Positions 12,501-27,500 are shown, numbered from the stretch's first letter. The stretch is 64,000 nucleotides of DNA from Macrostomum hystrix (GCA_950097015.1 CATNEN010000030.1:977001-1041000), one strand, 5' to 3'. Notes: a model not told the origin generated them from the sequence alone. Program-made: numbers and translations.

Positions 12501-15500
12501 CGACATTGGCGATCTGGTGATGCGCAGGAAAGGCTGCAGAATCGAAGAAATAATCTTTCGCACCTGGGATTTCGGCGGCCAGAAAGAGTATTACGCAACG
12601 CATCAATATTTCCTATCTAAGCGAGCCATCTACCTGGTAGTTTGGGATCTGCGAACCGGTGAGAGCGGCATGGAGAGTGTCCACCAGTGGCTGGTCAATA
12701 TCCACAGCCGGGCACCGAGATCCTCCGTCATCATTGTCGGCACGCATCTGGACGCCCTGGACATTGACGATAGACAGCTGAAGGAGGCGTACCTCAAGGA
12801 TATGCTTGCCTACGTTGAAAAGCGTTTCATGAAAGTTAATGAGCCTAGCAGTTTAGGCATCCCGATTGTGCGGAACCAGGTGAGATTATTAGCGGACCAG
12901 TCTGAGGACCAAGATACAATAGAGGACAGTCTGAGGACCAATATACAATAGAGGACCAGTCTGAGAACCCAGATACAATAGAGGACCAGTCTGAGGACCA
13001 GGATACAATAGAGGACCAGTCTGAGAACCAAGATACAATAGAGGACCAGTCTGAGAACCCAGATGCAATAGAGGACCAGTCTGAGGACCAAGATACAATA
13101 GAGGACCAGTCTGAGAACCCAGATACAATAGAGGACCAGTCTGAGGACCAAGATACAATAGAGGACCAGTCTGAGAACCAAGATACAATAGAGGACCAGT
13201 CTGAGGACCAAGATACAATAGAGGACCAGTCTGAGGACCAATATACAATGGGTGAGCATTGTGAGGACCAAAATGCAATGGGGGAAGCATTTTGAGGACC
13301 AAGATACAAGAAAAGGACCAGTCTGAGGACCAAAATACAATTGAGAACCTGTATGGGAACCAAGATACAATACAGGACCAGTCTGACGACCAAGTTACAA
13401 TGGGTGAGCATTGTGAGGACCAAGATGCAATGGTGGAAGCATTCTGAGGACCATGATAAAAGAAAAGGACCAGTCTGAGGACCAAAATACAATTGAGAAC
13501 CTGTATAGGAACCAAGATACAATACGGGACCAGTCTGACGACCAAGATACAAGAAAAGGACCAGTCTGAGGACCAAGATACATTAGAGGACCATTCTGAG
13601 GACCAAAATATAAGAATTGGACCAGTCTCAAGGCCAAGTTGCCTTGTTTCGTTTTTTATTTTTTTCATAAAATATAGTTTATAGTTACTACAGCTCATAG
13701 TTCCTTAGTTCTAAGCCTTACTCTAGAAGAGTCATTACTATTCTAGCATTTCCTGATCACTCTCGGGCAGAATAGATTAGCGACTAGACCGATGCAGACC
13801 GACTCAAGTCCTTTCAGAAGCCGGCACTTTCTGATGCTTGTCCTCGCTTACCTATTCAGCAAAATTATTTACTCCACAATGCGGGAGAGAAAGAGTAGTA
13901 GAAATTGGAGGACATTAGCATCAGCTTTTTGTTTTTGTTTCTGCCCGGTCTCGCAAAGGGATTTTTTATTTGGGAAGGCAAGTGCAAAAACCAGTACAGC
14001 GCATTCAGATCGGTTATTGCAATAAAAATCCTTCCAGCTTATCTCTAGTGTACTGTTTTTGTATCTTTTTAGCTTCAACGCTTGGCTGCATCCCTTAAAT
14101 TATTACATCCGCGACATTACCACTCTTTATATTTTATCTGCCATTTTTCCCTTATGCCACTCTCCCCTATGCCATTCTCCCCCATGCCACTCTCCCCTAT
14201 ACCACTCTCCCCTATGCCACTCTCCCCTATGCCATTCTCCCCCATGCCACTCTCCCCTATGCCATTCTCCCCCATGCCACTCTCCCCTATGCCATTCTCC
14301 CCTATGCCACTCTCCCCTATGCCACTCTCCCCTATGCCATTCTCCCCCATGCCACTCTCCCCTATACCACTCTCCCCTATGCCACTCTCCCCTATGCCAT
14401 TCTCCCCCATGCCACTCTCCCCTATGCCACTCTCCCCTATACCACTCTCCCCTATACCACTCTCCCCTATGCCATTCTCCACTATGCCACTCTCCCCTAT
14501 GCCACTCTCCCCTATGCCATTCTCCCCCATGCCACTCTCCCCTATACCACTCTCCCCTATGCCACTCTCCCCTATGCCATTCTCCCCCATGCCACTCTCC
14601 CCTATGCCACTCTCCCCTATGCCACTCTCCCCTATGCCACTCTCCCCTATGCCACTCTCCCCTATGCCACTCTCCCCTATGCCACTCTCCCCTATGCCAC
14701 TCTCCCCTATGCCACTCTCCCCTATGCCATTCTCCCCTATGCCACTCTCCCCTATGCCACTCTCCCCTATACCACTCTCCCCTATGCCACTCTCCCCTAT
14801 GCCACTCTCCCCTATGCCACTCTCCCCTATGCCACTCTACCCTATGCCACTCTCCCCTATGCCACTCTCCCCTATGCCACTCTCCCCTATACCACTCTCC
14901 CCTATGCCACTCTCCCCTATGCCACTCTCCCCTATGTCATTCTCCCCTATGCCAATCTCCCCTATGCCACTCTCCCCTATGCCACTCTCCCCTATACCAC
15001 TCTCCCTATGCCACTCTCCCTATCTGCAATTTTATTCCCGTCATATCTCTCTTTGCCATTCTGGCGCCTCCCTGCGTCATCTGTCATATGCTTAAAACGC
15101 ATTCCCTGCCACTGTACGTCAGATTCACGTGAGCTGCGTTAGAGGCACCAATCTGCAGAGCCTAGCTGACCTGCTGTTCATGACTGCCAAGGATCTGACC
15201 CTGCCTGGCAGTCGCAATAGTTTCATAGTCGGCGAATCGATTCCAGCAATCTACATGGATCTGGAGACTGTGCTGCGAGATCTCGCCACAGAGCGCAGGA
15301 ACCAGTCAAGAGACCCGGTTCTGCCAGCGGAAGACTACGCCGGCATTGTACAGGACCGCATGCTCGACCGGTTCGGCAAATCTTTTGCCAACGCTAGCGA
15401 ACTGATGCAGGCCACCGCCTTTCTACACGATGTCGGCTCCATACTGCACTTTAAGGTTTGAAGGGGCAGGTCACATGGGCTGGCATGATGGGCTAGCAGC

Positions 15501-18500
15501 TTGGTTGACTGGGTTAGGCAGTTTAGTAGACTGGGTAGACAGTTAGGTAGATTGGGTAGACAGTTTGGTAGACTAGGTAGGCAGTTTGGTAGATTGGGTA
15601 GACAGTTTGGTAGACTAGGCAGGCAGTTTGGTAGATTGGGTAGACAGTTTGGTAGACTAGGCAGACAGTTAGGTAGATTGGGTAGACAGTTTGGTAGACT
15701 AGGTAGGCAGTTTGGTAGATTGGGTAGACAGTTTGGTAGACTAGGCAGGCAGTTTGGTAGATTGGGTAGACAGTTTGGTAGACTAGGCAGGCAGTTTGGT
15801 AGATTGGGTAGACAGTTTGGTAGACTAGGTAGGCAGTTTGGTAGATTGGGTAGACAGTTTGGTAGACTAGGCAGGCAGTTTGGTAGATTGGGTAGACAGT
15901 TTGGTAGACTAGGCAGGCAGTTTGGTAGATTGGGTAGACAGTTTGGTAGACTAGGTAGGCAGTTTGGTAGATTGGGTAGACAGTTTGGTAGACTAGGCAG
16001 GCAGTTTGGTAGATTGGGTAGACAGTTTAGTTGACAGGCAGCTATTTAGACTAAATAGCCAGGTTGGTAGACTGGGTAGGCCCGAGTGGCAATTTTTGTT
16101 TTCGATTACCAATTTATCAAATATTTTTATCCCACGCATACTTCTAGGACGTTGGCCTGCGTGACATCTACTTCCTGGATCCTCAGTGGCTGTGCGACCT
16201 TCTAGCCAATGTTGTAACAACGCCAGAGAATAACAAGTGGGTTCGCGGCGGCCTCATGCCCGTTGAGCACCTGCACTGGGTGTTTCACGGCAACAGCAGC
16301 GCCTGCAGACCAGCAGAGATAAGAAGCTACATTGTGCGGCTGCTGGCTAAGTTTGAGCTGGCCCTGCTGGTAAGTCGTGTACTGCGACTCTACCGATCAT
16401 GCTTGCTCACACACCATATTGCATCTGGTCTCTTCCCCTCTGTCTTCTGGTCTCTTCCCCTCTGTCTTCTGGTCTCTCCCCCTCTGTCTTCTGGTCTCTT
16501 CCCCTCTGTCTTCTGGTCTCTTCCCCTCTGTCTTCTGGTCTCTTCCCCTCTGTCTTCTGGTCTCTTCCCCTCTGTCTTCTGGTCTCTTCCCCTCTGTCTT
16601 CTGGTCTCTTCCCCTCTGTCTTCTGGTCTCTTCCCCTCTGTCTTCTGGTCTCTTCCCCTCTGTCTTCTGGTCTCTTCCCCTCTGTCTTCTGGTCTCTTCC
16701 CCTCTGTCTTCTGGTCTCTTCCCCTCTGTCTTCTGGTCTCTTCCCCTCTGTCTTCTGGTCTCTTCCCCTCTGTCTTCTGGTCTCTTCCCCTCTGTCTTCT
16801 GGTCTCTTCCCCTCTGTCTTCTGGTCTCTTCCCCTCTGTCTTCTGGTCTCTTCCCCTCTGTCTCTCCACCTCTTCCCCTCTGTCTCCCCTTCTCTTCCCC
16901 TTTGTCTCCAGTCTCTTCCCATCTGTCTCCCCTACTCTTCCCTCTGTCTCCCCTTCTCTTCCCATTTGTCTCCCCGTCTCTTCCCCTCTGCCTCCCACCG
17001 TATCTTCCCATATGTCTCTCCCCGTATCTTCCCCTCTGTCTCCCCATCTTTTCCCCTCTGTCTCCCCTTCTCTTCCCCTCTGTCTCTCCCCATCTCTTCC
17101 CCTCTGTCTCTCTTTCGATCAAATTGCAACTCTAAGTCATTTAATCGGGATGAAAAAACTCAACCAAATCCCATTCGCAGGTTGAAAACGATCAACTTCT
17201 GATTCCGTCCCTGCTGCCAGTCAGCTCGTTGCCCCAGGGCGGGCCCGGCAGTCGCGCTAGCCGCATTCCGCTGTGGGACGACACCCCGACGCCGTCTCAG
17301 GAGCTTTCAAGGCTCAATTATCAGCAGGCCGCCGCCTCAGTCGCCACCTCAGCCGCCGCCTCAGCCGCCACCTCAGCCGCCGCCTCAGCCGCCGCCACTC
17401 AGCAGTCGAACGGAGCCCCAAATGTGTCCGGCTCCGCCGCAGTATACGTACCGTTTCCGCCCAGGGAGCCGGGCACGGAGGCTACAATGTTCTACATTAA
17501 ACTGGACGACATTGAAGCCAGGCTGGGCGGCAATGCGAATCAGCTGCCGCCGACACCACAGCCTGAGCTGCGCCTGGGCCCGGCGAAGACCAAATTCAGT
17601 TTGAAATGCGAAAGCGCCGATATTAGCAAACAGCTGAGCCGGCTGTACATCATGACCTACTTCCCATCCGGCTTCTGGCCTCGCCTGCTGACTAAACTCA
17701 TCGGCGACCGACACTTTGCCGCCACTGCCAAGGGTCTCTACAGGCTCAACTATTTGCAGGGCGTTGAACGCCTGTCCGACTTTCCCGAAGCTCTGCGTCA
17801 GCGGGCCTACTGGCTGCCCTGGCAGACTGGAGTTGAACTGTACGCTTGCGACGTTCTGGTGCTCAGCTGCAAAGAGGTTCGCTGCTGCTGTCCTTATCCT
17901 TATTCTTATGATCCCACTTCCCATTCTTATGATCCCACTTCCCATTCTTATGATCCCACTTCCCATTCTTATGATCCCACTTCCCATTCTTATGATCCCA
18001 CTTCCCATTCTTATGATCCCACTTCCCATTCTTATGATCTCACTTCCCATTCTTATGATCCCACTTTCCATTCTTATGATCCCATTTCCCATTCTTATGA
18101 TCCCACTTCCCATTCTTATGATCCCACTTCCCATTCTTATGATCCCACTTTCCATTATTATGATCCCACTTCCCATTATTATGATCCCACTTCCCATTCT
18201 TATGATCCCACTTCCCATTCTTTTTGTCCCACTTCCCATTCTAATTGTCCCACTTCCCATTCTTATGATCCCACTTCCCATTCTTATGATCCTACTTCCC
18301 ATTCTTATGATCCTACTTTCCATTCTTATGATCTCACTTCCCATTCTTATGATCCCACTTCCCATTCTTATGATCCCACTTCCCATTCTTATGATCCCAC
18401 TTCCCATTCTTATGATCTCACTTCCCATTCTTATGATCCCACTTTCCATTCTTATGATCCCATTTCCCATTCTTATGATCCCACTTCCCATTCTTATGAT

Positions 18501-21500
18501 CCTACTTCCCATTCTTATGATCCCACTTTCCATTATTATGATCCCACTTCCCATTCTTATGATCCCACTTCCCATTCTTATGATCCCACTTCCCATTCTT
18601 TTTGTCCCACTTCCCATTCTAATTGTCCCACTTCCCATTCTTATGATCCCACTTCCCATTCTTATGATCCTACTTCCCATTCTTATGATCCTACTTTCCA
18701 TTCTTATGATCTCACTTCCCATTCTTATGATCCCACTTTCCATTCTTATGATCCCACTTTCCATTCTTTTTGTCCCACTTCCCATTCTTATGATCCCACT
18801 TCCCATTCTTATGATCCTACTACCCATTCTTATGTTCCCACTTTCCATTCTCATGATCCCACTTCCCATTCTTATGATCCCACTTCCCATTCTTATGATC
18901 CCACTTTCCATTATTATGATCCCACTTCCCATTATTATGATCTCACTTCCCATTCTTATGATCCCACTTTCCATTCTCATGATCCCACTTCCCATTCTTA
19001 TGATCCCACTTCCCATTATTATGATCCCACTTCCCATTCTTATGATCCCACTTTCCATTCTTATGATCCCACTTCCCATTCTTATGATCCCACTTCCCAT
19101 TCTTATGATCCCACTTTCGATTCTTATGATCCCACTTTCGATTCTTATGATCCCACTTCCTAATATTATGATTAGAAAACTTTTAAATTCCCGCTATTAA
19201 AAACTCTGCAGGTCCAGAGTGGCGCCGCCTCAGGCGACAGCCAATCGGAACTGCTGAAGTCGCTCTCCTACCGGGTCCTATTCGAAGGCGATCAGCACGA
19301 TTTGGCAACGCCGGCTGAGCGCATGAGCCTGCTGGAAATCCGCCTGCCACTCACGGACATCCGGCTGGAGCCGAGCGAGGGCCTGCCCACCAGAATCGGC
19401 AGCTACTACCTGCGCTGCAGGAAGCAGGCGGCTACTGGATTGCTTAATAAAGTGCGAACGAATAGTAGACTTTAAAGTACACGGCGATATTCGTTTCATT
19501 GTGTGAACTTTTCGAACCCAAACCTGTCGCAGGTTGTTGAGCACATCGACTCCCTACTGGAGGATTGGTTTCCAGATTTGGGCACAAGATTCAACCAGAC
19601 TGCCGAGGGCATGTTCCTGGTGACCCGGCTGTGCCCCTGCCAGCTGTGCCTTTACGCCCAACAGATTAACCGCAGAGGCGTGCCAAAGACCTCCTGGGAT
19701 GTGGTCAGCAACGACCAATTTCCCTGCGTTATTGGGCGCGTCAACGCCGACTCCAGCGCTACTAGAGAGTGAGTTGACAAAGACCTGTTTGCTGACAAAG
19801 ACCTGTTTGTTGACCAAACACCTGTTTGCTGGCAAAGACCTTTTTGCTGACAAAGACCTGTCTGAAAAAAACTTGTCTGACAAAAACTTGTGTTGACGAA
19901 GACCTGTTTATTGACAAACAACCTGCTTGTTGACAAAGTCCTTATTGACAAACTTGTTTGCTGACAGACCCGTTTGCTGACTAACAACTTGTGTTGATAA
20001 AGACCTGTTTATTGATAAAGACCTGTTTATTGACAAAGATCTGTTTATTGACAAAGACCAGTTTGCTAACGAAGATCTGTTCGCTGACAAAGACCTGTTT
20101 GTTGGTAGTAGACCAGGTTTAAGAAAGTCTCCATTTTTTTAGAAATGCATGTTTTGTCAAGTTCATATGCTAAAAGGACTAGGCCTACAAAATAACGAAC
20201 AACTAACGTAGGATATGCTGACAAAGACTTTCACTCATACTTACTTACTTAAGCGTTATATATCGACTCGCAATTAGTTGATTAAACCAAATCTAAACTT
20301 CAGCGATGTAGTCTACTGCGCCGCTGTTGAAGAGTTTATCTACAACTACCTGGAGAAACAGGTAATTCTGCAGTGCCCAGTTCACAAGAAGGATTTCAAT
20401 GCGCCGGATCTTGTAAGTTTGCCTTTTAATTATTAGATAATACACTTGATAACATATTGGAGATCAGTATCAATCACTACGAATTAATAATACCATTTTT
20501 TGCAGATGTTTCAAGACCTAGACCCCGATAAGATTCTTTCCATTGAGCAAGTGAAAATCCTGTCCTTCATTGGCAAAGGAAACTTTGGCACCGTGTTCTC
20601 TGGCTCCATTAGGGTGAGTTTTTAAGTAATTTTACGAGTATTATGCAATTGTAATAGCCACCCAATTCCACCGTCAATGTACACTGGCAATAGTCATTCC
20701 CTTCCCCGTCAATGTACACAGGCAATAGTCATTCCCTTCCCCGTCAATGTACACAGGCAATAGTCATTCCCTTCCCCGTCGATGTACACTGGCAATAGTC
20801 ATTCCCTTCCCCGTCGATGTACACTGGCAATAGTCTTCCCTTCCCCGTCGATGTACACAGGCAATAGTCATTCCCTTCCCCGTCGATGTACACTGGCAAT
20901 AGTCATTCCCTTCCCCGTCAATGTACACAGGCAATAGTCATTCCCTTCCCCGTCGATGTACACTGGCAATAGTCATTCCCTTCCCCGTCGATGTACACTG
21001 GCAATAGTCATTCCCTTCCCCGTCGATGTACACTGGCAATAGTCATTCCCTTCCCCGTCGATGTACACTGGCAATAGTCATTCCCTTCCCCGTCGATGTA
21101 CACTGGCAATAGTCATTCCCTTCCCCGTCGATGTACACTGGCAATAGTCATTCCCTTCCCCGTCGATGTACACTGGCAATAGTCATTCCCTTCCCCGTCA
21201 ATGTACACTGGCAATAGTCATTCCCTTCCCCGTCAATGTACACTGGCAATAGTCATTCCCTTCCCCGTCGATGTACACTGGCAATAGCCGTTCCCTTCCC
21301 CGTCAATGTACACAGGCAATAGTCATTCCCTTCCCCATGAATGTACATAACCAGCCCTTCCCCATGAATGTACATAACCAGCCCTTCCCCATGAATGTAC
21401 ATAACCAGCCTTATGCCCGCCAACACCGACACTCACAGACAAAGGAAGGCGAGCAGTACGCTGCCGTGAAGCTGCTGGTGCCCTACCCGCTGACTGCCGA

Positions 21501-24500
21501 CTGCTCAGAGGAAGACCAGCGCCTCTACAAAGAGGAAGCCCGCCGTTGGGAGAAGGAGGCAGTTCAGAGCTGTTGCAAATCCTACTTGCAGGCTCGCTCT
21601 GAGTTGCACATCCTGCTGCGGCTGCATCATCCCAATGTGCTCAACCTGTACGGAGTGCTGGCGCCTAAACCGCTGTCGCTGCTGTTGGAGTTGGCGCCGC
21701 AGGGCGCTCTAGACAGGTGAGAAAATAGAAAACTTAACTGGGATTGGCTGTAGTAGATCTAGGATTGGCTGTAGTAGATCTAGGATTGGCTGTAGTAGAT
21801 CTAGGATTGGCTGTAGTAGATCTAGGATCCAGGATTGGCTGTAGTAGATCTAGGATCTAGGATTGGATGTAGTAGATCTAGGATTGGCTGTAGTAGATCT
21901 AGGATTGGCTGTAGTAGATCCAGAATTGGCTGTAGTAGATCTAGGATCCAGGATTGGCTGTAGTAGATCTAGGATTGGCTGTAGTAGATCTAGGATTGGC
22001 TGTAGTAGATCCAGAATTGGCTGTAGTAGATCTAGGATCCAGGATTGGCTGTAGTAGATCTAGGATTGGCTGTAGTAGATCTAGGATTGGCTGTAGTAGA
22101 TCCAGAATTGGCTGTAGTAGATCTAGGATCCAGGATTGGCTGTAGTAGATCTAGGATTGGCCATAGAACAAGAATTACCTAGATGAGCACAAAGAGCAAA
22201 AAAATGTCGCTCAAAAATGTTTCCAGGCACCTGGCCAGCTACAGGCAGGCTGGCTATCGTCTGCCAGTAGGTGTGCTTCGCTCCCTGGTCTATCAGATCG
22301 CAGACGCCCTGGCGCATCTGCACTCTCTGGGCATCATCTATCGAGATTTGAAGGCTGAAAATTGTCTAGTGTGGAATCTGCCACCGCCGCCTGGCCTTGG
22401 CGCCGGTGGCGGCTCCGATGTGTCCGCTGTCAGCGGAATCGGCGATACTGACGGCAGCGCCGTCTCCGTTGTCAGCGTTGGCGACGGAGCTGGAATTTCT
22501 GCTGGCGCCAATGCGACTTTGGATGCAGTACAGGGGCATCACGGAATGCTGCGTGTGGCATTGGCTGACTATGGCATTAGCAGGACCACAGTGCCCGATG
22601 GGTGAGTACCGTGTGCTTACACTGCCTGCTCACACTGCCTGCCTTACCTGTGCGACAGACAGATCCCACCAGGGGATCAATGTGTCTGACATTATCCCAC
22701 CAGGGAATCAGTGTGCCAGGCATTATCCCACCAGGGATCAGTGTGCCAGACATTATCCCACCAGGGAATCAGTGTGTCAGACATTATCCACGAGGGGATC
22801 AGTGTGCCCGACATTATCCCACCAGGGGATCAGTGTGCCAGACATTATCCCACCAGGGGATCAGTGTGTCTGACATTATCCCACCAGGGGATCAGTGTGC
22901 CCGACATTATCCCACCAGGGGATCAGTGTGCCAGACATTATCCCACCAGGGGATCAGTGTGTCTGACATTATCCCACCAGGGGATCAATGTGCCAGACAT
23001 TATCCCACCAGGGGATCAGTGTGTCTGACATTATCCCACCAGGGGATCAGTGTGCCCGACATTATCCCACCAGGGGATCAGTGTGCCAGACATTATCCCA
23101 CCAGGAGATCAGTGTGTCAGACATTATCCACCAGGGGATCATTGTGTCAGACATTATCCACCAGGGGATCATTGTGCCAGACATTATCCCGCAAGTTGTT
23201 CAGCGAGTCAGACACTAGACCTTCAGGTGTTCAGTTAGTCAGACCCTGGACCTTCAGCTAGTGCCACCCCTGTCGCCGCATCCTTCAGCTATCGCGGCTA
23301 CGCCGGCACCTTGGCCTACATGGCACCGGAGATCTTGGAATTTCACGGCGAAGAGACCTACACGGAGAAGGCGGACATCTACAGCTTCGGCATGCTGTTG
23401 TACGAATTGATCACGCTCAAACCGCCATTTATTGATGAAGCAACAAAGAGTGTCCGTCAGAATCTGGTCTCCTACATTCTGAAAGGCGGCCGGCCCCTGC
23501 TCTACGATACTGACTTGGCCGGAGTTCCAGTGCCTATGTTGGACCTGCTGGCTGTCTGCTGGGATCAGCGCTCGCGGCAGCGGCCGTCGGCTGCTCAAAT
23601 TCGCGCCGCCTGTCAGAGCGCCGCTTTCGTCCGCGTCTCGGACGCCTGCGCCATGCTGGCGGCTCCGCTTTGCATGGTCCTTTGCATCGGGCGAGCCGGC
23701 CCGGACTCCAACGACCTGTGGCTAGCCAGCCTGGAGACCTCAGGCCGGCAGGCTCGACTAGAGACCTACGAGCTGGACAAGTGGGTGCTGGGTGAACTGC
23801 CAGATGGGATTCCCGTGTTAGCCGGGTGTCTGTCCTAGATTCTTCAGGCCAGATTGAGGAATTCCTAAGGTAGCATTCATGAATTCTTCAGGTGTCGTTC
23901 ATGGATTCTTCAGGTGACATTCATGGATTCTTCAGGTGACATTCATGAATTCTTCAGGTGACATTCATGGATTCTTCAGGTGACATTCATGGATTCTTCA
24001 GGTGACATTCATAGATTCTTCAGGTGACATTCATGGATTCTTCAGGTGACATACATGGATTCTTCAGGTGACATTCATGGATTCTTCAGGTGACATTCAT
24101 GGATTCTTCAGGTGACATACATGGATTCTTCAGGTGTCGTTCATGGATTCTTCAGGTGACATTCATGGATTCTTCAGGCCACATTCAGGAATTCCTAAGG
24201 TAGCATTCATGAATTCTTCAGGTGTCGTTCATGGATTCTTCAGTTGACATTAATGGATTCTTCAGGTGACATTCATGGATTCTTCAGGTGACATTCATGG
24301 ATTCTTCAGGTGACATTCATGGATTCTTCAGGCCACATTCAGGAATTCCTAAGGTAGCATTCATGAATTCTTCAGGTGTCGTTCATGGATTCTTCAGGTG
24401 ACATTCATGGATTCTTCAGGTGACATTCATGGATTCTTCAGGTGACATTCATGGATTCTTCAGGTGACATTCATGGATTCTTCAGGTGACATTCATGGAT

Positions 24501-27500
24501 TCTTCAGGTGACATTCATGGATTCTTCAGGTGACATTCATGGATTCTTCAGGTGACATACATGGATTCTTCAGGTGACATTAATGGATTCTTCAGGTGAC
24601 ATACATGGATTCTTCAGGTGTCGTTCATGGATTCTTCAGGTGACATTCATGGATTCTTCAGGTGACATACATGGATTCTTCAGGTGACATTAATGGATTC
24701 TTCAGGTGACATTCATGGATTCTTCAGGTGACATTCATGGATTCTTCAGGTGACATACATGGATTCTTCAGGTGACATTAATGGATTCTTCAGGTGACAT
24801 TCATGGATTCTTCAGGTGACATTCATGGATTCTTCAGGTGACATTCATGGATTCTTCAGGTGACATTCATCGATTCTTCAGGTGACATTCATGGATTCTT
24901 CAGGTGACATTCATGGATTCTTCAGGTGACATTCATGGATTCTTCAGGTGACATTCATGGATTCTTCAGGTGACATTCATGGATTCTTCAGGTGACATTC
25001 ATGGATTCTTCAGGTGACATACATGGATTCTTCAGGTGACATTCATGGATTCTTCAGGTGACATTCATGGATTCTTCAGGTGACATACATGGATTCTTCA
25101 GGTGTCGTTCATGGATTCTTCAGGTGACATTAATGGATTCTTCAGGCCACATTCAGGAATTCCTAAGGTAGCATTCATGAATTCTTCAGGTGTCGTTCAT
25201 GGATTCTTCAGGTGACATTAATGGATTCTTCAGGTGACATTCATGGATTCTTCAGGTGACATACATGGATTCTTCAGGTGTCGTTCATGGATTCTTCAGG
25301 TGACATTCATGGATTCTTCAGGTGACATACATGGATTCTTCAGCTAGGTGTCGTTCATGGATTCTTCAGGTGACATTCATGGATTCTTCAGATGACATAC
25401 ATGGATTCTTCAGCTAGGTGTCGTTCATGGATTCTTCAGGTGACATTCAGGAATTCCTAAGGTAGCATTCATGAATTCTTCAGGTGTCGTTCATGGATTC
25501 TTCAGGTGACATTCATGGATTCTTCAGGTGACATTCAGTTCAAATTTAGATTCCCTTCAGGTGTCCGTTTTACCTGTCCTTAAATTGCACAGCCTTTCAG
25601 CTGATAGCCAAAAACCATTCTCCACCCGCAGGGGTCGAGTTCGCCGCTGCCGCCTGGTGCACACCTTCGGCCTTGGCGTCCGACCGCAGGCGATGTGCGT
25701 GGAGCCAGACCACGCCAAGCTTTGGGTCGGCCTATCTAACGGCATTCTGGCCGTCTTCGACTGCGACAACCGGGATCGCGTGGCCGAGATTCCCGTACTG
25801 CGACCCGGACAGCAGCCGCAGGACGCCTTCCAGCAGCTGCTGGCTGCCCGGCCTGCCGTGCTGGTGTTCCTCGCCTCCGGCGGCGTTCGCGTCTATGGCA
25901 ACGCCGCTTATCGACAGGCGACACCCTCGGCAGCCGATGTCGATCCGCCGGCGTTTGAGCTGAGACCGACTGTGGCGCATTTCCTGCCGGATACGGGGTG
26001 AGTTCCGCTGGGGTTCCAGATTGCTTCCATTAGGTTTCGAGATTGCTTCCATTAGGTTTCGAGATTGCTTCCATTAGGTTTCCAGATTGCTTCCATTAGG
26101 TTTCCAGATTGCTTCCATTAGGTTTCCAGATTGCTTCCATTAGGTTTCCAGATTGCTTCCATTAGGTTTCGAGATTGCTTCCATTAGGTTTCGAGATTGC
26201 TTCCATTAGGTTTCGAGATTGCTTCCATTAGGTTTGGAGATTGCTTTCATTAGGTTTCCTGATTGCTTCCATTAGGTTTCGAGATTGCTTCCATTAGGTT
26301 TGGAGATTGCTTTCATTAGGTTTCCAGATTGCTTCCATTAGGTTTCGAGATTGCTTCCATTAGGTTTCGAGATTGCTTCCATTAGGTTTCGAGATTGCTT
26401 CCATTAGGTTTCGAGATTGCTTCCATTAGGTTTCCAGATTGCTTTCATTAGGTTTCCAGATTGCTTTCATTAGGTTTCCAGATTGCTTACATTAGGTTTC
26501 CTGATTGATTTCTTTAGGTTTCCAGTTGGTTTACGTTAGGTTTCCAGTTGGTTTACATTAGGTTTCCAGTTGGTTTACATTAGGTTTCCAGTTGGCTTAC
26601 ATTAGGTTTCCAGTTGGTTTACATTAGGTTTCCAGTTGGTTTACATTAGGTTTCTAGATGGTTTGCATTAGGTTTCCAAATCCAGCCGACCCTCTCACGC
26701 ATTCCCAGCGAGCTGTGGCTCGGTCACTGCGGCGGTCGGCTCTCCGTCCACTCGTTCGCCGAGTCCCTGACGGTGCTTCAACTGGCCGTTCTGGACGATC
26801 CGGACCAATCGGCTACTTCGAGGGCCAACTCGTCGAAGGCGACGATGACAACTACGGCGTTGATTGACTCCGACGAGAACGGCAACCTGGTTGCCACCTA
26901 TGCTTTCCCCGGCAGCGCTGTTCAGCTGTGGTCGGCCCGGACTAGGCAGCACATTGGGCGGGTCTGCCTGACGGAGCTGCTGCTGCCCGAGCTGGGCCCT
27001 GCGCTGGCAGGATGCGGCTTCTCGGGTGAGCACTTCCGAGTGGGGATCTGGGAGGTAGGTGAGATTCAGTCTCAGACAGGTTAGATTGGGTCATAGACAG
27101 GTGAGATTCAGTCTTGAATAGGTGAGTTTCAGTCTTAAACAGGTGAGATTCAGTCTTGAACAGGTGAGTTTCAGTTTTGAAAAGGTGAGATTTTGTCTCA
27201 GACAGGTGATATTCAATCTTGAGCAGGTGAGATTTTGTCTCAGACAGGTGAGATTCAGTCTCAGACAGGTGAGATTCTGTCTCAGACAGGTGAGATTCTG
27301 TCTCAGACAGGTGAGATTCTGTCTTAGATAGGTGAGATTCAGTCTCAGATAGGTGAGATTCAGTCTCAGATAGGTGAGATTCAGTCTCAGACAGGTGAGA
27401 TTCTGTCTTAGATAGGTGAGATTCAGTCTCAGATAGGTGAGATTCAGTCTCAGATAGGTGAGATTCTGTCTCAGACAGGTGAGATTCTGTCTCAGACAGG

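Noticed and set aside
14059-15132. Open reading frames of more than 300 codons (CHSPL- and MPLSP-type repeats)
   Set aside because: Produced by a 15-nt intronic array that lacks stops in two frames; flanking LRRK exons splice across it in phase.
17877-19200. Extension of the LRRK exon as a SYDPTSH repeat protein of several hundred residues
   Set aside because: The frame enters a 21-nt array after the donor at 17877; the next conserved exon at 19212 joins in phase only if the array is spliced out.
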